Made by a program: the position numbers and the translations under genes
Assembly: GCA_947396885.1 (NCBI GenBank)
Contig: OX377205.1
Coordinates: 24,229,407 to 24,293,406, forward strand
From: Heligmosomoides polygyrus polygyrus
Lineage: Eukaryota; Nematoda; Chromadorea; Rhabditida; Heligmosomidae
Length of the DNA stretch: 64,000 nucleotides
Reading direction: 5' to 3'
The notes under the pieces: model-generated
The model's database searches: none
Told to the model about the DNA's origin: nothing
The model's input: only the letters and a program-made list of their open reading frames with translations
Part shown: piece after piece, positions 1 to 12,000 of the stretch
Position numbering within the stretch: position 1 is the stretch's first letter
Layout: each line of letters opens with the position of its first letter

Positions 1-535
1 ATGGAAATTCCTATACAGGAACAAGACATGATCAAAACTTTGGCCCGAGGTAAAATTCGAACCAACATAGGCCGATTTCCGAGTATAGAGGTTGTCAGCT
101 GCTTCGCAACGAAACGTTCAGTCTTATACAACATTCCGAATGTCTGTTTTTAGATATGTTAGACCAGCATGGCCACAATACCGTAGTTCCATGATGCAAG
201 GAATGCCGTCTCGGTCCGAAAAGGAGGAAGTCCTAAGAGCACCAATCTGTGTCCTGAGTAGGCAGATGGCGCCTAGGGTGTCGTGGAGGTTCAGTGGGTA
301 GGAGGTACTACAAAACCACAAAGCCGAAGCCCAGACGGAACACTTCAGTTGGCTAAGAGGCTACTGCACTACCGAGAGAGAAAACTTTTGACTCCAAGAC
401 AGCGTGGCCGTTGCTAGGCTGCTTCTATAGTTCATTCAAAGGTCACAAACTCGGCCATAACGTGTCATTATTTTCAAATCGACTTACGGCCACATAGAAG
501 GGCTTCGAGCGATCACGAGTGCCGGAAGCAGGAAG
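1..535. other. Unassigned intergenic DNA
   Basis: No exon-like frame, transposon protein or terminal repeat recognised on either strand. Confidence 0.5.
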
Positions 536-1200
536 TTGCGTAGAGAAAAAGCTATTGGCTTAACGCCTCATGTTGTTTCTTTATATGCTGATTAAGCGAA
601 GCCAATCCACCCGTCATGGGAAGCCTTATGTCACCTGAGATTGTCTGTCGTCTTGTAGAAAACACTATGTAATTAGAAAACCTACTAATAGTAGTCATTT
701 TCCTGTCATATTAACACGTAGAAGAGATCCATCGCAGAAAAAATGGTGGTTAGTTAGTTCATTAAGTTGAGGGAAATTAGTCGCATTTTTGAAATTGAAA
801 AGATGATTCGCGGACACGTGCCTTAAACAGGGTACTTTAGAAGAGGTAAGCTGCTTAAATGTTGCGTTTATGAAAAAGCTACCGGCTTAACGCCTTGTCT
901 AATACGCTGATTAACCGAAGCCAATCCGTCCGTCATGGGAAGTCCTACGTCATCTGAGATTATTTGTCATCGTGAATAGGAAGTCTACCAACAGCAACAA
1001 GCATTTTTGTGCAATTCAAGCACAGAAGAGACCTCCGAAAAATTGTTTTTAATCTTCAATTTAAGGAAAACTAATGGTTCTCAATCGAATGATCTGAAAC
1101 ATTCTTGTAGGCCAACTTAGCTGTGGAAGATTGGTCACTGAGAGAACATCTTAAGCTACTCAAATAGGGTGCTATAGAAGAACATAGCTGCTTAAATGTG
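536..1200 (+). repeat. Imperfect tandem duplication, unit about 328 bases, two copies
   Basis: Two head-to-tail copies at about 536-861 and 862-1200. Shared landmarks are GAAAAAGCTA, GGCTTAACGCC, GCTGATTAA, CGAAGCCAATCC, CCGTCATGGGAAG, ACACAGAAGAGA-like and GCTGCTTAAATG, in the same order and spacing. Divergence is substantial, so the duplication is old. No coding content is recognised. Confidence 0.7.
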
Positions 1201-1642
1201 AATAAAAGTAGTATTCAATAAGGTTATGACAAGCCGCGAGCTATACTTCAGCTTAGCTCTCAACTCCTGGAACATTCCCCTCTGCCTCCTGATACAGAGA
1301 AACATTGAAGAATAGTTGCGTTCTCGATTACCTCCTCCATCTTCTGCAGCTCGCAGACCAACTGTTTATATGACGACGACCTCTGCCAGTCCAGTAGAAG
1401 TACCCGATAGGAATCCGAGCAGTCAGTGACCAATCTTCCACAGCTAATCGAATTCCCCACGCAATCCCCTCCAACCCACTCTACACCCCCCTGACCAGCC
1501 TTCGCTAGCTGTTCACCGCTGCCTCAGGGCACTGGCGACCTACAGCATCTCTGGTATGCGCCGACTGTTCATGGGGACACCCACCAGCGCCACTCTTTTT
1601 CCACAGGGCAACAAACAGCGCCCGAGGCGTCGGGCGATTTTA

Positions 1643-2523
1643 CCAGGCTGTCCAATAATTTCTGTCCGAAAATTTTCAAAATTCTATAATTTTCCTTAGA
1701 AGTGTTATAATATCAGGCAAGTGTAAAAACCTTCTAGAAGATTCTCCAGAGTTCCACGCCAGGGGTATATAAGGCGTAGTCCCCGCGTCTAGCTACCAGT
1801 ACAAGCTAAAATGGACCAAGGTCGAATTCGTACGTTCATGTACTACGAGTGGCTGCTGGGCAACGACACAGGCTCCGCGGTCGCCAACATCTGCAGAGCG
1901 TGCAAGGAGGATGCAGTGTCCCAACGCACAGTCAGGCGCTGGCTCAATCGTTTCGAGAGCGGCGACACGAGCCTCGAGGACAGGGGGCACAGCGGGAGGC
2001 CTTCTGGTGGGACGCCAAGGGCATGCTGTATTTCGAGCTGCTCCCGCAAGGCAGGACGGTCACCGCCTCCATCTACACCGATTAGCTCGAGAAACTAGCC
2101 GCCGCCATCCGAGAAAAGCGTCCCCGACGGGCCTCGGTCCACCTGCTGCACGACTACGCGCGCCCCCACGTGGCGAAGGAGACCCAGCAGAAGTTGGCGA
2201 CGCTCGGCTGGGAGACGGTTGCCCATCCGCCGTATTCCCCGGACCTCGCCCCCTCCGACTACCACTTGTTCCGCCCGCTGAAGCACCATTTGGCCGGAGG
2301 AAAATTCACCAACTACGACAACCTCAAATCCGACAGCGCGGACTTCTTCGAGTCGCAGCCCCCGGAGTTCTGGGCGAAGGGCATCGGCGACCTGCCCAAT
2401 CGATGGGCCACTGTTGTGGATAACTGTGGTGATTATATTGTTGAACAGACTTGCTTTTCAAGAAAGTTGAAAAAAAAATTAAAAATGGTGAAATTTTCGG
2501 ACAAGAATTATTGGACAGCCTGG
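1643..2523 (+). mobile_element. Mariner-type DNA transposon, internally deleted, intact ends
   Basis: The ends are inverted repeats of about 31 bases: the left begins CCAGGCTGTCCAATAATTTC and the right ends in the near-perfect reverse complement (GAATTATTGGACAGCCTGG). Each end is flanked by the TA target duplication (1641-1642 and 2524-2525). A TATATAA box sits at 1765-1772, ahead of the transposase ATG at 1811. The element is 881 bases against about 1.3 kb for a complete mariner. The missing part is in the middle of the transposase. Because both ends survive, it could in principle be mobilised in trans. Confidence 0.93.
1811..2445 (+). pseudogene. Mariner transposase, internal deletion and frameshift
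   Basis: The N-terminal helix-turn-helix region is intact (MDQGRIRTFMYYEWLLGND through RRWLNRFESGDTSLED and SGRPS, 1811-2005). It then joins, in another frame, to the C-terminal catalytic half beginning FWWDAKGMLYFELLPQG. A stop at about 2083-2085 follows SIYTD. The second catalytic Asp (LLHDYARPH, usually HDN) and third (SPDLAPSDYH) of the D,D34D triad are present. The first Asp lay in the deleted segment of roughly 130 residues. The normal stop codon is also lost, so the frame runs into the right terminal repeat. Not functional. Confidence 0.9.
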
Positions 2524-2525
2524 TA

Positions 2526-3724
2526 CATCACCACGACCGCCTGAACGACGTCAGCGGTCGGCAGGTGTGGGTCTCGCCATCCTCGACAGCCTAAGGAGTC
2601 TTCTCTCGCCCTCGTAACGCAACAGTTCATCTGAAGACACGAGGGCCGAGTGATCGGCCAGGCGCGGCTCGACGCGATTCGCAGACTTGCCCTTTCGGAA
2701 TCGAGGCAATTATCACCTCGGGGGATAATCTCCCCCTTGAGACACAGGCACATACATGCATGCATAGGCGAGAGCAGCAGCATGTCGTGGCCGAGCGCGA
2801 GGGTGTTGTATGGCAAGCATCGGCAAATCGACGCCGCAATTATCTGTGCATTGCTGAGCAGAGCAAATTAGGGCACTCTTCTGGATAAACCCTGAAAACA
2901 GACGGCCGTTTAGGCTCTAATGCAGGAATGCTGAGGAAGGAGTCCAGCATGAGGGTCTGTCGAGGCCTTTTAAAATTTAACGACAATACCCTTCAACAGA
3001 AGGTGCTTGAAATTTTTTTTCAAAAGCAACTTCAAACTGAAAGAGCATTGAAGAGATTAACTAAAAATTAGTTTAAAAAGAGTAGATGAGTCGTTGATCG
3101 AGTAGCTTTTTCAGTCAGTGATCTGATGAGTCGCTTTGAAAAAAGCCTTTTTCGCTTTTCGAAATTCAATGAAGACATCGTTTTTTGCCAATCTTTAGAG
3201 ATCAAGCTTTTCCTTTAATGTTTTGTGATCAACAGATTTTGTATCACTTTTGACTCAAAAAATGTTCTTTAATTTTGCTAATCTTCAAAACGCCAACTTT
3301 TGCTGAATCTTTTACTCAACTGAATTTGTACCACTTTTGGCTCAATAAATGTTCTATGTTCTAAAATCAAAGGTAATCACAGTCTAGTCGACATGAGCAG
3401 GGGAATGGCAGATTTGGAAGAAAAATAATGGATATCTACAAGCTTTTGAGTAATTCTCATGCGGTCAAGTCAAAGAGAATTAAATGCGTGAAAAACTGAT
3501 GAGTGGTTTATGAGGGCATCTTATCGAAAATGGCTCTGGAGCCTTTCAGTTTGGTGAATTGTGAAGGCTCTAGACCCAACTACAAGCGCTCAAAGTTCGG
3601 CGTTCGGCGTGCGAGTCATCGAAGCACATATTTCATCTCGTTTTTTGAGAGAAGGTGCAGTTCACAACAATTCAAGTCATTTTGTTCAGACAGTAAGAAG
3701 CAGCTACTGAGGTCAAAGCGATGC
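2526..3724. other. Unassigned intergenic DNA
   Basis: AT-rich after about 2900. No family resemblance in the short open frames and no terminal repeats found. Confidence 0.45.
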
Positions 3725-3817
3725 TTTGTTGCAATCAAAACTCTAGCATCAGGCGGGACTCGAACTCGTACCTACTGCTTACGGGCAGATTGTTCTACGC
3801 TGTTGCACCAGTGGCGT
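3725..3817 (-). repeat. tRNA-derived SINE, family 1
   Basis: Reading the minus strand gives an A-box-like GGTGCAACAGCGTAGAACA and a B-box GAGTTCGAGTCCCGCC, then GCTAGAGTTTTGATTGCAAC, which is the shared family-1 body. Homologous copies lie at 5061-5200, 6570-6640, 12295-12365, 55625-55735, 55795-55890 and 56068-56180. Confidence 0.75.
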
Positions 3818-3855
3818 TGGTCCTCACAGCTTCTTTATTCAGAGAATAAAAAATT

Positions 3856-4010
3856 TAGGCGTTGGAAACTAGCGAAGAGTACGGGAAACTAAAGAAGAGC
3901 AATTGAACTTCCAGAATGGCTACAGGTAGCCCACTCATACCTGTAGCCAATCTGGAAGTTTAATTGCTCATCTTTAGTTTCCCGTACTCTTCGCTAGTTT
4001 CCAACGCCTA
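3856..4010. repeat. Foldback (palindromic) element, 155 bases
   Basis: Two inverted arms of about 73 bases (starting TAGGCGTTGGAAACTAGCG and ending with its reverse complement) surround a loop of about 9 bases near 3930-3938. Arms differ by only a few bases. There is no coding content. It fits a foldback MITE better than a gene. A miRNA precursor of this length would be unusual. Confidence 0.88.
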
Positions 4011-5060
4011 AAGATGCTTGATCCATGCTAAATAATAGAGGATAAAGGGTATAGAATAAGAGTCTACATACCTTCAGCACTCACAGTCGCTCTACCACGA
4101 CTAGTTCCTGCTCAATGGACTCCACTGTTCTTGTAATTCACAGCTGCTCTCTATATAGAAGTTTCGGGTCTATCCTATTGAGGGGGTACACTACACTCTG
4201 ACTCTCTGACAACGGCGGCAAAACTGACATTAAACTAGCTTGCAAAACGAATACCGTGAAGTACGAGAGCAGCTTTGTTTGCAATTTCCTAGCTGGAAGA
4301 GCTCCCACGGTTTTCATTTGTTTCGGTTTTCTAACAATGCTCCCTACGACTAGGTTGGTCCTGAAGTTTCTTATAAAGTGCAAGTCACTCCAGACTTTGA
4401 TCTCCATGTTCGATTTTCATGAAACCAGACATATTTCGATTTAGTTCAAAGTTTTTTGGCCTTCCAGATTTGTCCTGAAAACTTTTATTACGGCGGCCAT
4501 TGCCAGTATTTCACCCAGCTCAAAGTCAAGATTCGGTCAAGGTGGAGACAATTTCTTCATAATAATTTAGATACATTTCGATCTTCTTTCAGTCTTGAGA
4601 AAAAAGTCAATACTTGGTGAAATACGGATTCGGGACAACCCTGGAAGGCGCAAAGAAGCAACTGACTAAGGAACAGGATTTCGTTGATATCATGCAAAGA
4701 CTTATTGAGACTTTGAGACTTATTCTTAATTGGTAATGGTAATTAAACACTCTCTGAGATTGTCTGAAGGTCCAGTCACGTGTGTGCTTAACTTAGTTAC
4801 CACTCTAGCATTGCTTCTATCGCAACTTTACCAAAATTCTCGAGAAGTCGGCTGAACGCTTGAGGAATGCGGTAATTCAAGGCTTTCAATAAGTACTGTA
4901 GGAGTTACTTTACACCAGCTTAGCTTCTCTCTACACGCCAGTTCAAGTATGGGACATGTATATCCAACGTAAGTAACTTAAGGTGGGACTGATGACTTCT
5001 TTGAAGAAGTAGATTCAGAGGATTCGCTATAGGAAGTAGTCAAAAGATTGGCTAATGACT
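4011..5060. other. Unassigned intergenic DNA
   Basis: No recognisable gene, transposon protein or terminal repeat. Confidence 0.45.
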
Positions 5061-5200
5061 GGCTAATGGTTGACCATGCGAAGAGCATTCCCGCCCGGTC
5101 AGCAGGAGGTGCGGGTTCGAGTCCCGCCTGGCACTAGAGTTTTGATCGCAGCAAAATATCGTTATGAGAGTTTGCAACTTCGACAACAGCCACTTGAGGT
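5061..5200 (+). repeat. tRNA-derived SINE, family 1
   Basis: Contains ATGCGAAGAGCATTCCCGCC (A-box region), a consensus B box GGGTTCGAGTCCCGCC at about 5111-5127, and the family body CTAGAGTTTTGATCGCAGC followed by an AT-rich tail. It is not a standard tRNA gene: the cloverleaf is imperfect and the same tail follows other copies. Confidence 0.78.
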
Positions 5201-6569
5201 TTAAAGATAACGAATTGAATCAATGGCCAGTGTTGTGGTGATTTCTCAAGCAGGAACATCGCAACAAAGGCGCTTCTTCCCTGTTCTCTGCTCATACTCT
5301 GAAGTTGTTGCCTGGGCGAAGACGCGTCGACTTCCAAGCGAGGCTTCGAGGAATCATCGAGCAAGAAGCGCCAAGTGGAAAACGACGCCGCCTGGCCCTG
5401 CACACATCCACATACCTAACACATCTCCCTCAAAAACAGCATTACTACATGTTCAAAGATCAGCAAAATCTGGCAAAAACACGCCAGATTTGGAATTCAT
5501 CGGAGACCCAGACAATGAAGACCTCGCTAGGAGGTTATGGAATTTGGGCACACGAACTAAAATTTGGTGATCATTCCCACGGTATAGGGCTGATGAAGGA
5601 GTTCTTAGATGCTACGGAAGTGGCACTAATTCTGGTAGAAGGAGGACGACAAGAAAGTCAGAAGTTCGGCGCTGCGAACAGCTTTCTAGAACGACAGCTA
5701 CACGACTATCTGAAAGTCACGTCGTCTAATTAGCCTCTGGGAATAATTGCCGTATCCCATGGTGGGAAGAAGGCGCACGGATCTGCAACGATAAGTGGCC
5801 TGGCCGCGTAGCCGCTGCCTACTGCTGCTGCTACTGCCTGCGTTCTGTGCTAAGCATCCATTAAGGTAGGAATAAGCCGGTCTCGACGATCATCTCTCCG
5901 CGTCGGAATTATTCACTAATTATGAACCACAACGCTTACGTGTGAGTATGGGTGTGTGTGGACGTTGCACAACACGGAAGGATTTCCTGTCTACTAGGTA
6001 AGCAGCTTCTAAAGCTGCATCTGATTTCTTGCTTAAGCCCCGTTTAGCTCCACGATTAACGGAAGCGGATTGCCGCGATGCGTGGCTGATATACTGTCTC
6101 GTCGACGGGCATCCGACTTCTTACCGTAGGCTCAAAGATATGTAGCATTGAGGAAAAAAGGGCAGAAATCCTACAGGAATCATACCTCTACCGATCATTT
6201 CGACTTACGCTGAGAGCGCCTATGTAGTAAACTTTTTAAAATTTTCACAAAGAACTACAATAATCTCATTCATAGCAAAGGTTTATGAATGAAAAAAGGA
6301 AGTTCTCAGGAATAGGTCTCTCCATTAGGAAATTTTGTCTAAAAAATACTTGAAAATTGAACATATTTCCAACATTTCATACAAATTTCGGAGTGACCAC
6401 AAAGTCTTCTGAGACATGCGAATCCCTTTTAGATTCATCAACCTCCATTCATTAAACAAGCAAAAAAAAGAGCTACGAGTAGAAATCTGTCCCTTCACGT
6501 GAGAAAAAGGCTGTTATAGGCATGTATTGTGAAGATCTATATTCTTCTACGCATTATGACTGGAAAACA
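5201..6569. other. Unassigned intergenic DNA
   Basis: An open plus-strand frame of 142 codons (5305-5733) has no family resemblance. The minus-strand stretch 5397-5298 has exon-like splice borders and is mentioned under the divergent gene candidate. A CTG-rich stretch lies at about 5810-5850. Confidence 0.4.
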
Positions 6570-6640
6570 AAGGTTGTGAGTTCGAGACTCGGCTGGTGCA
6601 AGACTTTTGGTCGCAGTTGAATACCTTTATAACGTTTTAT
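6570..6640 (+). repeat. tRNA-derived SINE, family 1 (fragment)
   Basis: Only the B-box half is recognisable: GTGAGTTCGAGACTCGGCTGG, then GCAAGACTTTTGGTCGCAG, matching the family body after the B box. The A-box half is too diverged to call. Confidence 0.55.
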
Positions 6641-7887
6641 AACCTCTATATCTACTGCATCCGGCTTAAGCACACGTGTAAGCGTGCTTCTGCTTGGATA
6701 AATTTCATTAATTGCCCTGTTTGTGCAACGATTTGACCTCATACAGATTGTAGAGTGACTAGAGACCTGTTCAAGCCTTGTTCAAGTCAACTGCTTTTGG
6801 TTAGGCCTAGTAGGACGCTGAGATGTTCTGATGAAAGCATCTATCAAAGTTGGAAAAGGCCTGGTAATATTTCTCTTGTGCAAAGCGTAAGAAAGTCGGT
6901 AATATTTTATAGAAAAGTGAAGCACAGGTCTAAGAATCATACTCCTACAGACTGTCAGACGTCGACTCCAGCACTCTAGAAGCCGGTGAACATAAAAGCC
7001 GAGTACCGGAAGGCTGTCTCCGATTCTTTTCTTTTCTCACATAGGATTTCAGCTTATGTAGAAGTTAAAGGTGTCTATTAAATCGCCGACAGCTGAAGAA
7101 ATTTTAGATCAACTCGAAGAACGTAACAGAAGGGAATCACTACGGTCGAGACCTTTTTACCTATTCGAGCTACATGTTTATCTTCTACATCTCCTTAAGT
7201 TTGTGTAGATAGCCTACTTTGCTCGAATAGCGCTAAGCTCCTAAGCATCTAGAGCAAGAAGACTTCTAGATAGTAGAATCAGCAGAATAAAGTAGCTTCT
7301 TAAGGAGCTACAGCTCTAGGCTAATTCCCGCAGCGGGTCATGACACAATAATTTATGAAAACCCACGTTAAATGCGAAAAAACCTTGACTACATATGGAC
7401 CTGTGAGATACCTCAACGACTCAAATGGAAAGAATTAAGCGCCGTAGTAATAGATCGGTGACGGTCCGAAGTGGTTGTAAAGTAGCCCTAATGGAGACGA
7501 AAGTAGCCATTGTAGTTTTTGGACTAAATCAACTTCTGAAGACAATGTGTTGCAATTCTCCGTTCGCAAGGCAAATTTTAAAAGAACTGTAACTGATAGA
7601 GTTAACAGCAGCACTTGTCTTAAGGGATTCGGCTAGCTCCTAGCAGGCGATATCAAGCCCTATGGCTTATGTGCAAGTCACCTTGCACCTCCGTGGAAGC
7701 ACAGAGAAGAGCGAAGTTATGTGGCGTTTTTCAGACACGGCTACAACGTGTTCTAACAGTGCAAGCTGTGTAGTCACCACTTCTCCAGAATCCGTTTCGT
7801 TAGAAGCTGCACGCGCTCCGCCCTACACCCTAAGGTCCCACGCGTGTCCTCCCGCTGGAATAACACACCTGGACAGCTCAACACAGC
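6641..7887. other. Unassigned intergenic DNA
   Basis: No recognisable gene or element. GC content rises toward 7.8 kb as the candidate divergent gene is approached. Confidence 0.4.
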
Positions 7888-8019
7888 TCAGCGCCGAGCG
7901 GTTCGGACGCGTTGGTCCCGCTCGAAAACAGCAACACAGCTTTGCCACGAAGCGAGTGCTACGCAGCGAGAACAGTTGTCGTGTACGCGGGCGCCCTGCG
8001 TCTCGGGGAAGAGGCTTAC

Positions 8020-8502
8020 CTGCTCTATGCTCGGAGAAAGCGACGACGACTGAGATCTGGTGCCGTCGGGTGTGTCATGGTCCAGAGAGGCGAAGTCGCC
8101 GAATCGTTGAATTAACGGTGACTCCGGGGCCTCGACCTCGACGGGCAGCTCGGGAATAGTAGGTTCGGGAGTGACGATAGGGGAAGGAGATGTCTGAGTG
8201 GAGCCGGAAGCGCTGCCTTGATCCATGACGGAAGAGGGGACGACCATAGGCGGTCGGGGAAGAACCCGGCCGGAAGCGCGTCGCTCCAGAAGAGCCGCCG
8301 ACGGACAGCGACTATCCGGCGAGATCGGCGGAATCGGCGGCGGCGTCGGCAGTATTCGAGGACTGCTGGAGCGTCGCAGCGGCGACACCGGCGTCGGCGG
8401 CAGTTGCCGACGACGGCACACGGGCTCCAGAAGAGCGGGGTACGTGGACATGCTGCGTCGTTGATGCATGGAATTCAGTGCGCTGTGTCTTTGTATGGAC
8501 AT
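8020..8502 (-). CDS. Candidate first exon of an unidentified Pro/Ser-rich protein (partial)
   Basis: An open minus-strand frame of 161 codons runs from an ATG at 8502 (alternatives at 8469 and 8451) to a strong donor, CAG|GTAAGC, at 8020/8019, ending in phase 0. The frame is open further upstream to 8943. The product is rich in Pro, Ser and Arg, with runs such as RRQLPPTPVSPLRRSSSPR and an acidic stretch PELPVEVEAPESP, which looks like disordered regulatory sequence. Wobble positions are G/C-rich as in the paramyosin exons. I do not recognise the family. The remaining exons must lie at lower coordinates or beyond the window. One candidate next exon is the minus-strand stretch 5397-5298 (acceptor TGTGCAG, donor A|GTATGAG, open), which is weak. 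It could instead be a chance open frame in GC-rich promoter DNA. Confidence 0.42.
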
Positions 8503-8891
8503 GGGCGGGGCGAAGCGCGGGGACGGAGGGCGGAGCGCAGAGCGACGGGGGTGTGCGCGGCGAGGGACGCAGGGCAGCGCGGTCTTTTTCACGAGTGGGA
8601 GGCCCTGGCCGAGACACGGTGTGTGTGTGTATGTGATGTGTGTGGGGGGAGGAAACGAGGACGACGAGGATGCGGCGGAGCAGGGATATTTCGGGATTCG
8701 AGCTTTACAGCAGCGGTACGGCCGAGGAATCGTCGCGCCGCCGCTCAGTAGCCCCAGCCAGCCCCAGTCGCAGCCAGCCAGCAGCAGCCACCAGCAGCAG
8801 CAGCTTCGCAGGGTGTATAGCGAGTGCTCTCTAGCCCAACCACTACTTCGAACTCCTACGACCTCACTCCAGACTACTCTACTGCTATACA
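8503..8891. promoter_or_regulatory. Candidate divergent promoter between paramyosin and minus-strand gene
   Basis: About 390 bases separate the paramyosin ATG from the most upstream plausible ATG of the minus-strand open exon. The interval contains a TG-rich run (about 8618-8648) and a CAG-rich stretch (about 8754-8811) read on the plus strand. No TATA box is evident. A shared promoter is inferred from geometry only. Confidence 0.35.
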
Positions 8892-9017
8892 ATGTCAGCC
8901 AACCTGTACAGGTCGCCTTCATCGGCCGCCATTTACAAGTCACCGTCGATGAGCGCCTTCGGTGCCCCGTTTGGCAGCATGTCTGTGGCCGATCTCGGCT
9001 CGCTCACCCGTCTCGAG
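8892..9017 (+). CDS. unc-15: Paramyosin first coding exon (non-helical head)
   Basis: Encodes residues 1-42: the initiator Met, a Tyr/Ser/Ala-rich head with two Arg/Lys-Ser-Pro-Ser motifs, then the start of the rod ([11 protein letters not shown]). The donor is GAG|GTAGGT. An AG within a short pyrimidine context at 8833-8834 lies 57 bases upstream of the ATG and could be a spliced-leader acceptor, but this is only a guess from position; cDNA would be needed to place the 5' end. Confidence 0.93.
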
Positions 9018-12000
9018 GTAGGTTGAGGAGTCGGAGCTTAGGGCAGTACACGCACGCATCGCTCTTTGTCCCGATGACGGTCAGTTAATGTCCTAGAGGA
9101 CGTGTGTATGTGCTTGTCGCCGGAAATGAGACATTAATCTCTGTCTATCCGACATAACAGCATTGTTCTCACACCCACGAAGGCAGTAAAGGTCACCGCA
9201 TCGGCATGAGGCAGATTATTGGATTAGGCGCCTTTCACCAGGTGGAAAACAGATGATAACGGCCATTGTTTCAGGATAAGATCCGACTCCTCCAGGAGGA
9301 TCTCGAGTCCGAGAGGGAGCTCAGAAACAGAGTGAGTTTCCAGAGCTTTTTCTTTTCACATTTTTTCCCATAAAATCCTCTCGTTTCACCAGCCTCACCA
9401 GCCAACTAGCTTTCGGGTTCTTAAAACAGATTTCTGTCATCTTTCCCATGAAGCTTTTGAGTTTAGTGTCCGAACTTTGTGGTGAAGACGACTTTCGCTT
9501 TTCATTTTCGGTCAACATCCGTTCAGAGAGCCTGTAAAAACTCAAAATTGACATCGCTGTGCAAGCCTTGTCTCTCAGAGCGCAGTCAGTCAGTCAACTC
9601 CAGTGTGCCTCCAGCTCCATTAAGTGCATTTCCCTTCCAGCACTCCCGCTGGATATTTAATGGAGTTTTTGCACCCAACTGGCGTGAATAATCGGATAAA
9701 CTTGAACTTCTCGAGAGTAAGAGCGTAATCCTATCTTAAGCGGATCCTCATCTGAATGCGTTGTTCAGATCGAACGAGAGCGTGCTGATCTCAGCGTGCA
9801 ACTGATCGCCCTCACCGATCGTCTTGAAGATGCCGAAGGAACCACCGACAGCCAGGTTAGAACGACACTTTCAATCAATAGCGATCAATAATTTGTCACT
9901 GCTGTAGGTTCTAGCAATTTTTGTTAAGATTGCGACATAACATTATGTTTTTCGACTTGAGTTTCTTAAAGGATCAGCTAACTGAGAATGTGTTTAAAAA
10001 CCTTTTCTCCGAATCTTTAAAAAATTGAACGTCAAGTTTTTAATTATTTCCGCTCCAGTTGTACTACAGTCGCAACTTACAGATCATGAAAATTTATTTA
10101 TTTTCAGTTTTTTCTTTGAAGCGTGCAGTTCCTTTAGTGACAAGGGCTTGCAGAACTGCCACGACCCTTATTCAAAACTGCTCAAAAATTATTTTTCCGA
10201 AGTAATACACTAATTCCTTGACTGATCTTTTTAAGAAAAATTGTCTAATTTGAGAAAGTTGGAATGAGGTGAAGATTTTGAGGAACCTTCTTGTCTTTAA
10301 GGTAAATTAGGTTTAGTTAGAATAGCCTCAAATTATTTTTAATATTTTTATTAATGTACTAAAATTAAAATGATTTGAGAGTGTCTGCTCTCAACAATTT
10401 CTTGATGTTTTATGGGACTGTATAGCTTGTAAGGGCCACTCGTACTAATGTTCTGACATTTGATCTTGAAATTGAAGACGAGAGAAAATTCCTGAACACA
10501 GGTGAACTACATAAATTTTCGCTTAGCTGCATAGTACAGTAATAAAGAGTTTGTGAAAAATTTCTCTATGAAAGGCGCGATGCTGGTACGAGACTTCATG
10601 TAAATAAGCCAAAATAGCGAACTAATACAAAAATAAATAGATTCCTTTTGCAACGAGCTTTATACGAACGCTCTTTAGAGCATTTTACTGGTTTAAGCCT
10701 TAAACAAGAAATCTGAATTCTTTCTGCCCACTGACCAAGCCAAGACATGGTCCCCTATAACCATAATCAGACTGTTAAAAAACTTTTTAAATTTCGCTCT
10801 TCTCTGTATCCACTTAGAGCAATTGAAGATAAATTAGGGCTTTGTATTATCTTTGTATAGCGTCTCTTGTGTACTGCCTGATTGGTCTATTGTGTTGACC
10901 AATGACATTCCTCGCAGTACTGTAGACCAATCGATATATCGATTTTGCAGATCGAGTCGAACCGCAAACGCGAGGGTGAGCTGATCAAGCTGCGCAAGCT
11001 GCTCGAGGAATCGCAACTCGAGTCCGAGGATGCGATGAACGTGCTGCGCAAGAAGCACCAGGACGCTTGCCTCGACTACCAGGACCAGGTCGAACAGCTG
11101 CAGAAGAAGAACGCCAAGTAAGTCGCCAGCGACAGCCATCTCTCCTCCTACAGTCCTTCTAGGAACGGGGCGCTCTTCCCCTCCGTCCACTTTTTCCCGA
11201 CCGGTACCCTCGTCGTTCGATATTAATGGCATGCCGTCTTCATAACGCAGGCGGCAGCCGGGATGCCGCCGGCCGCCCGTGCTCGCTCGCCCTCTCTCTT
11301 TACACAATCATCGAGGCGCTGATAACTCCGAGCCAAGGCGAGCGCAACGCGGATTCGCCGCCGGATTCCTGGTGGAAACTCCACTCCGTGGGGGAGGAGG
11401 GTGGTGGTGTTCGGGATCTCGACGTGAGCGAGAGGGCTGCACACGTACACCTTCGAATCAGCCCGATACTGGTGTAATGACTGAAAGCCTTCGGCTGGGA
11501 GTATAGCAGCATGTTTCAAGAAGCATGTCCAGCTTGGCCGCTGCTCAGGTCCCGGGGGAGCCGCGCCCGGGCTATTCTCTGGAGAGATCACGTGTATTTT
11601 CGAGACTGAACCCTTCGAAGAACATCCCACTTCAGGGTTAAGGATTTGCGCACCGAAGGGCATGACAAGTTCCTATGAAAGTCAGCGGCGGGTGTTTACC
11701 CAGCCCAAAAGGACAGTTAGGCGCGAAGTTACTGAGACGAGAAGAACTCGAAAGCTGCCCATCGTCTGGAGAGTAGTCTCTTAACGATGCAGCATATGCC
11801 CTCTAGGATATCCAATGAAGCGTAAGGAACCTAATTTCTCACACAAGCTGAGCTGAAGGCGAGGCAATCTGTTGCGAAAAGTCTGCGCCAAAAAGTAAAC
11901 ATGCTACCGAAAGGCAAAACATAACTGCCTGCCTAAAAGTGCTGCCCACTCCTTCGCATCACAGGACGGGTAGAGTCCACAGCTGCCAGACAGAATCTGA

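Noticed and set aside
5061..5135. Possible tRNA gene with a consensus B box
   Set aside because: The cloverleaf is poor and the same tail follows several other copies, so a tRNA-derived SINE explains it better.
7662..8159. 165-codon open plus-strand frame
   Set aside because: It overlaps the more exon-like minus-strand frame and shows no family resemblance or splice context.
8218..9088. Long plus-strand open frames upstream of and across paramyosin exon 1
   Set aside because: They are in another frame from the clear paramyosin head and are Arg-rich shadows of GC-rich sequence.
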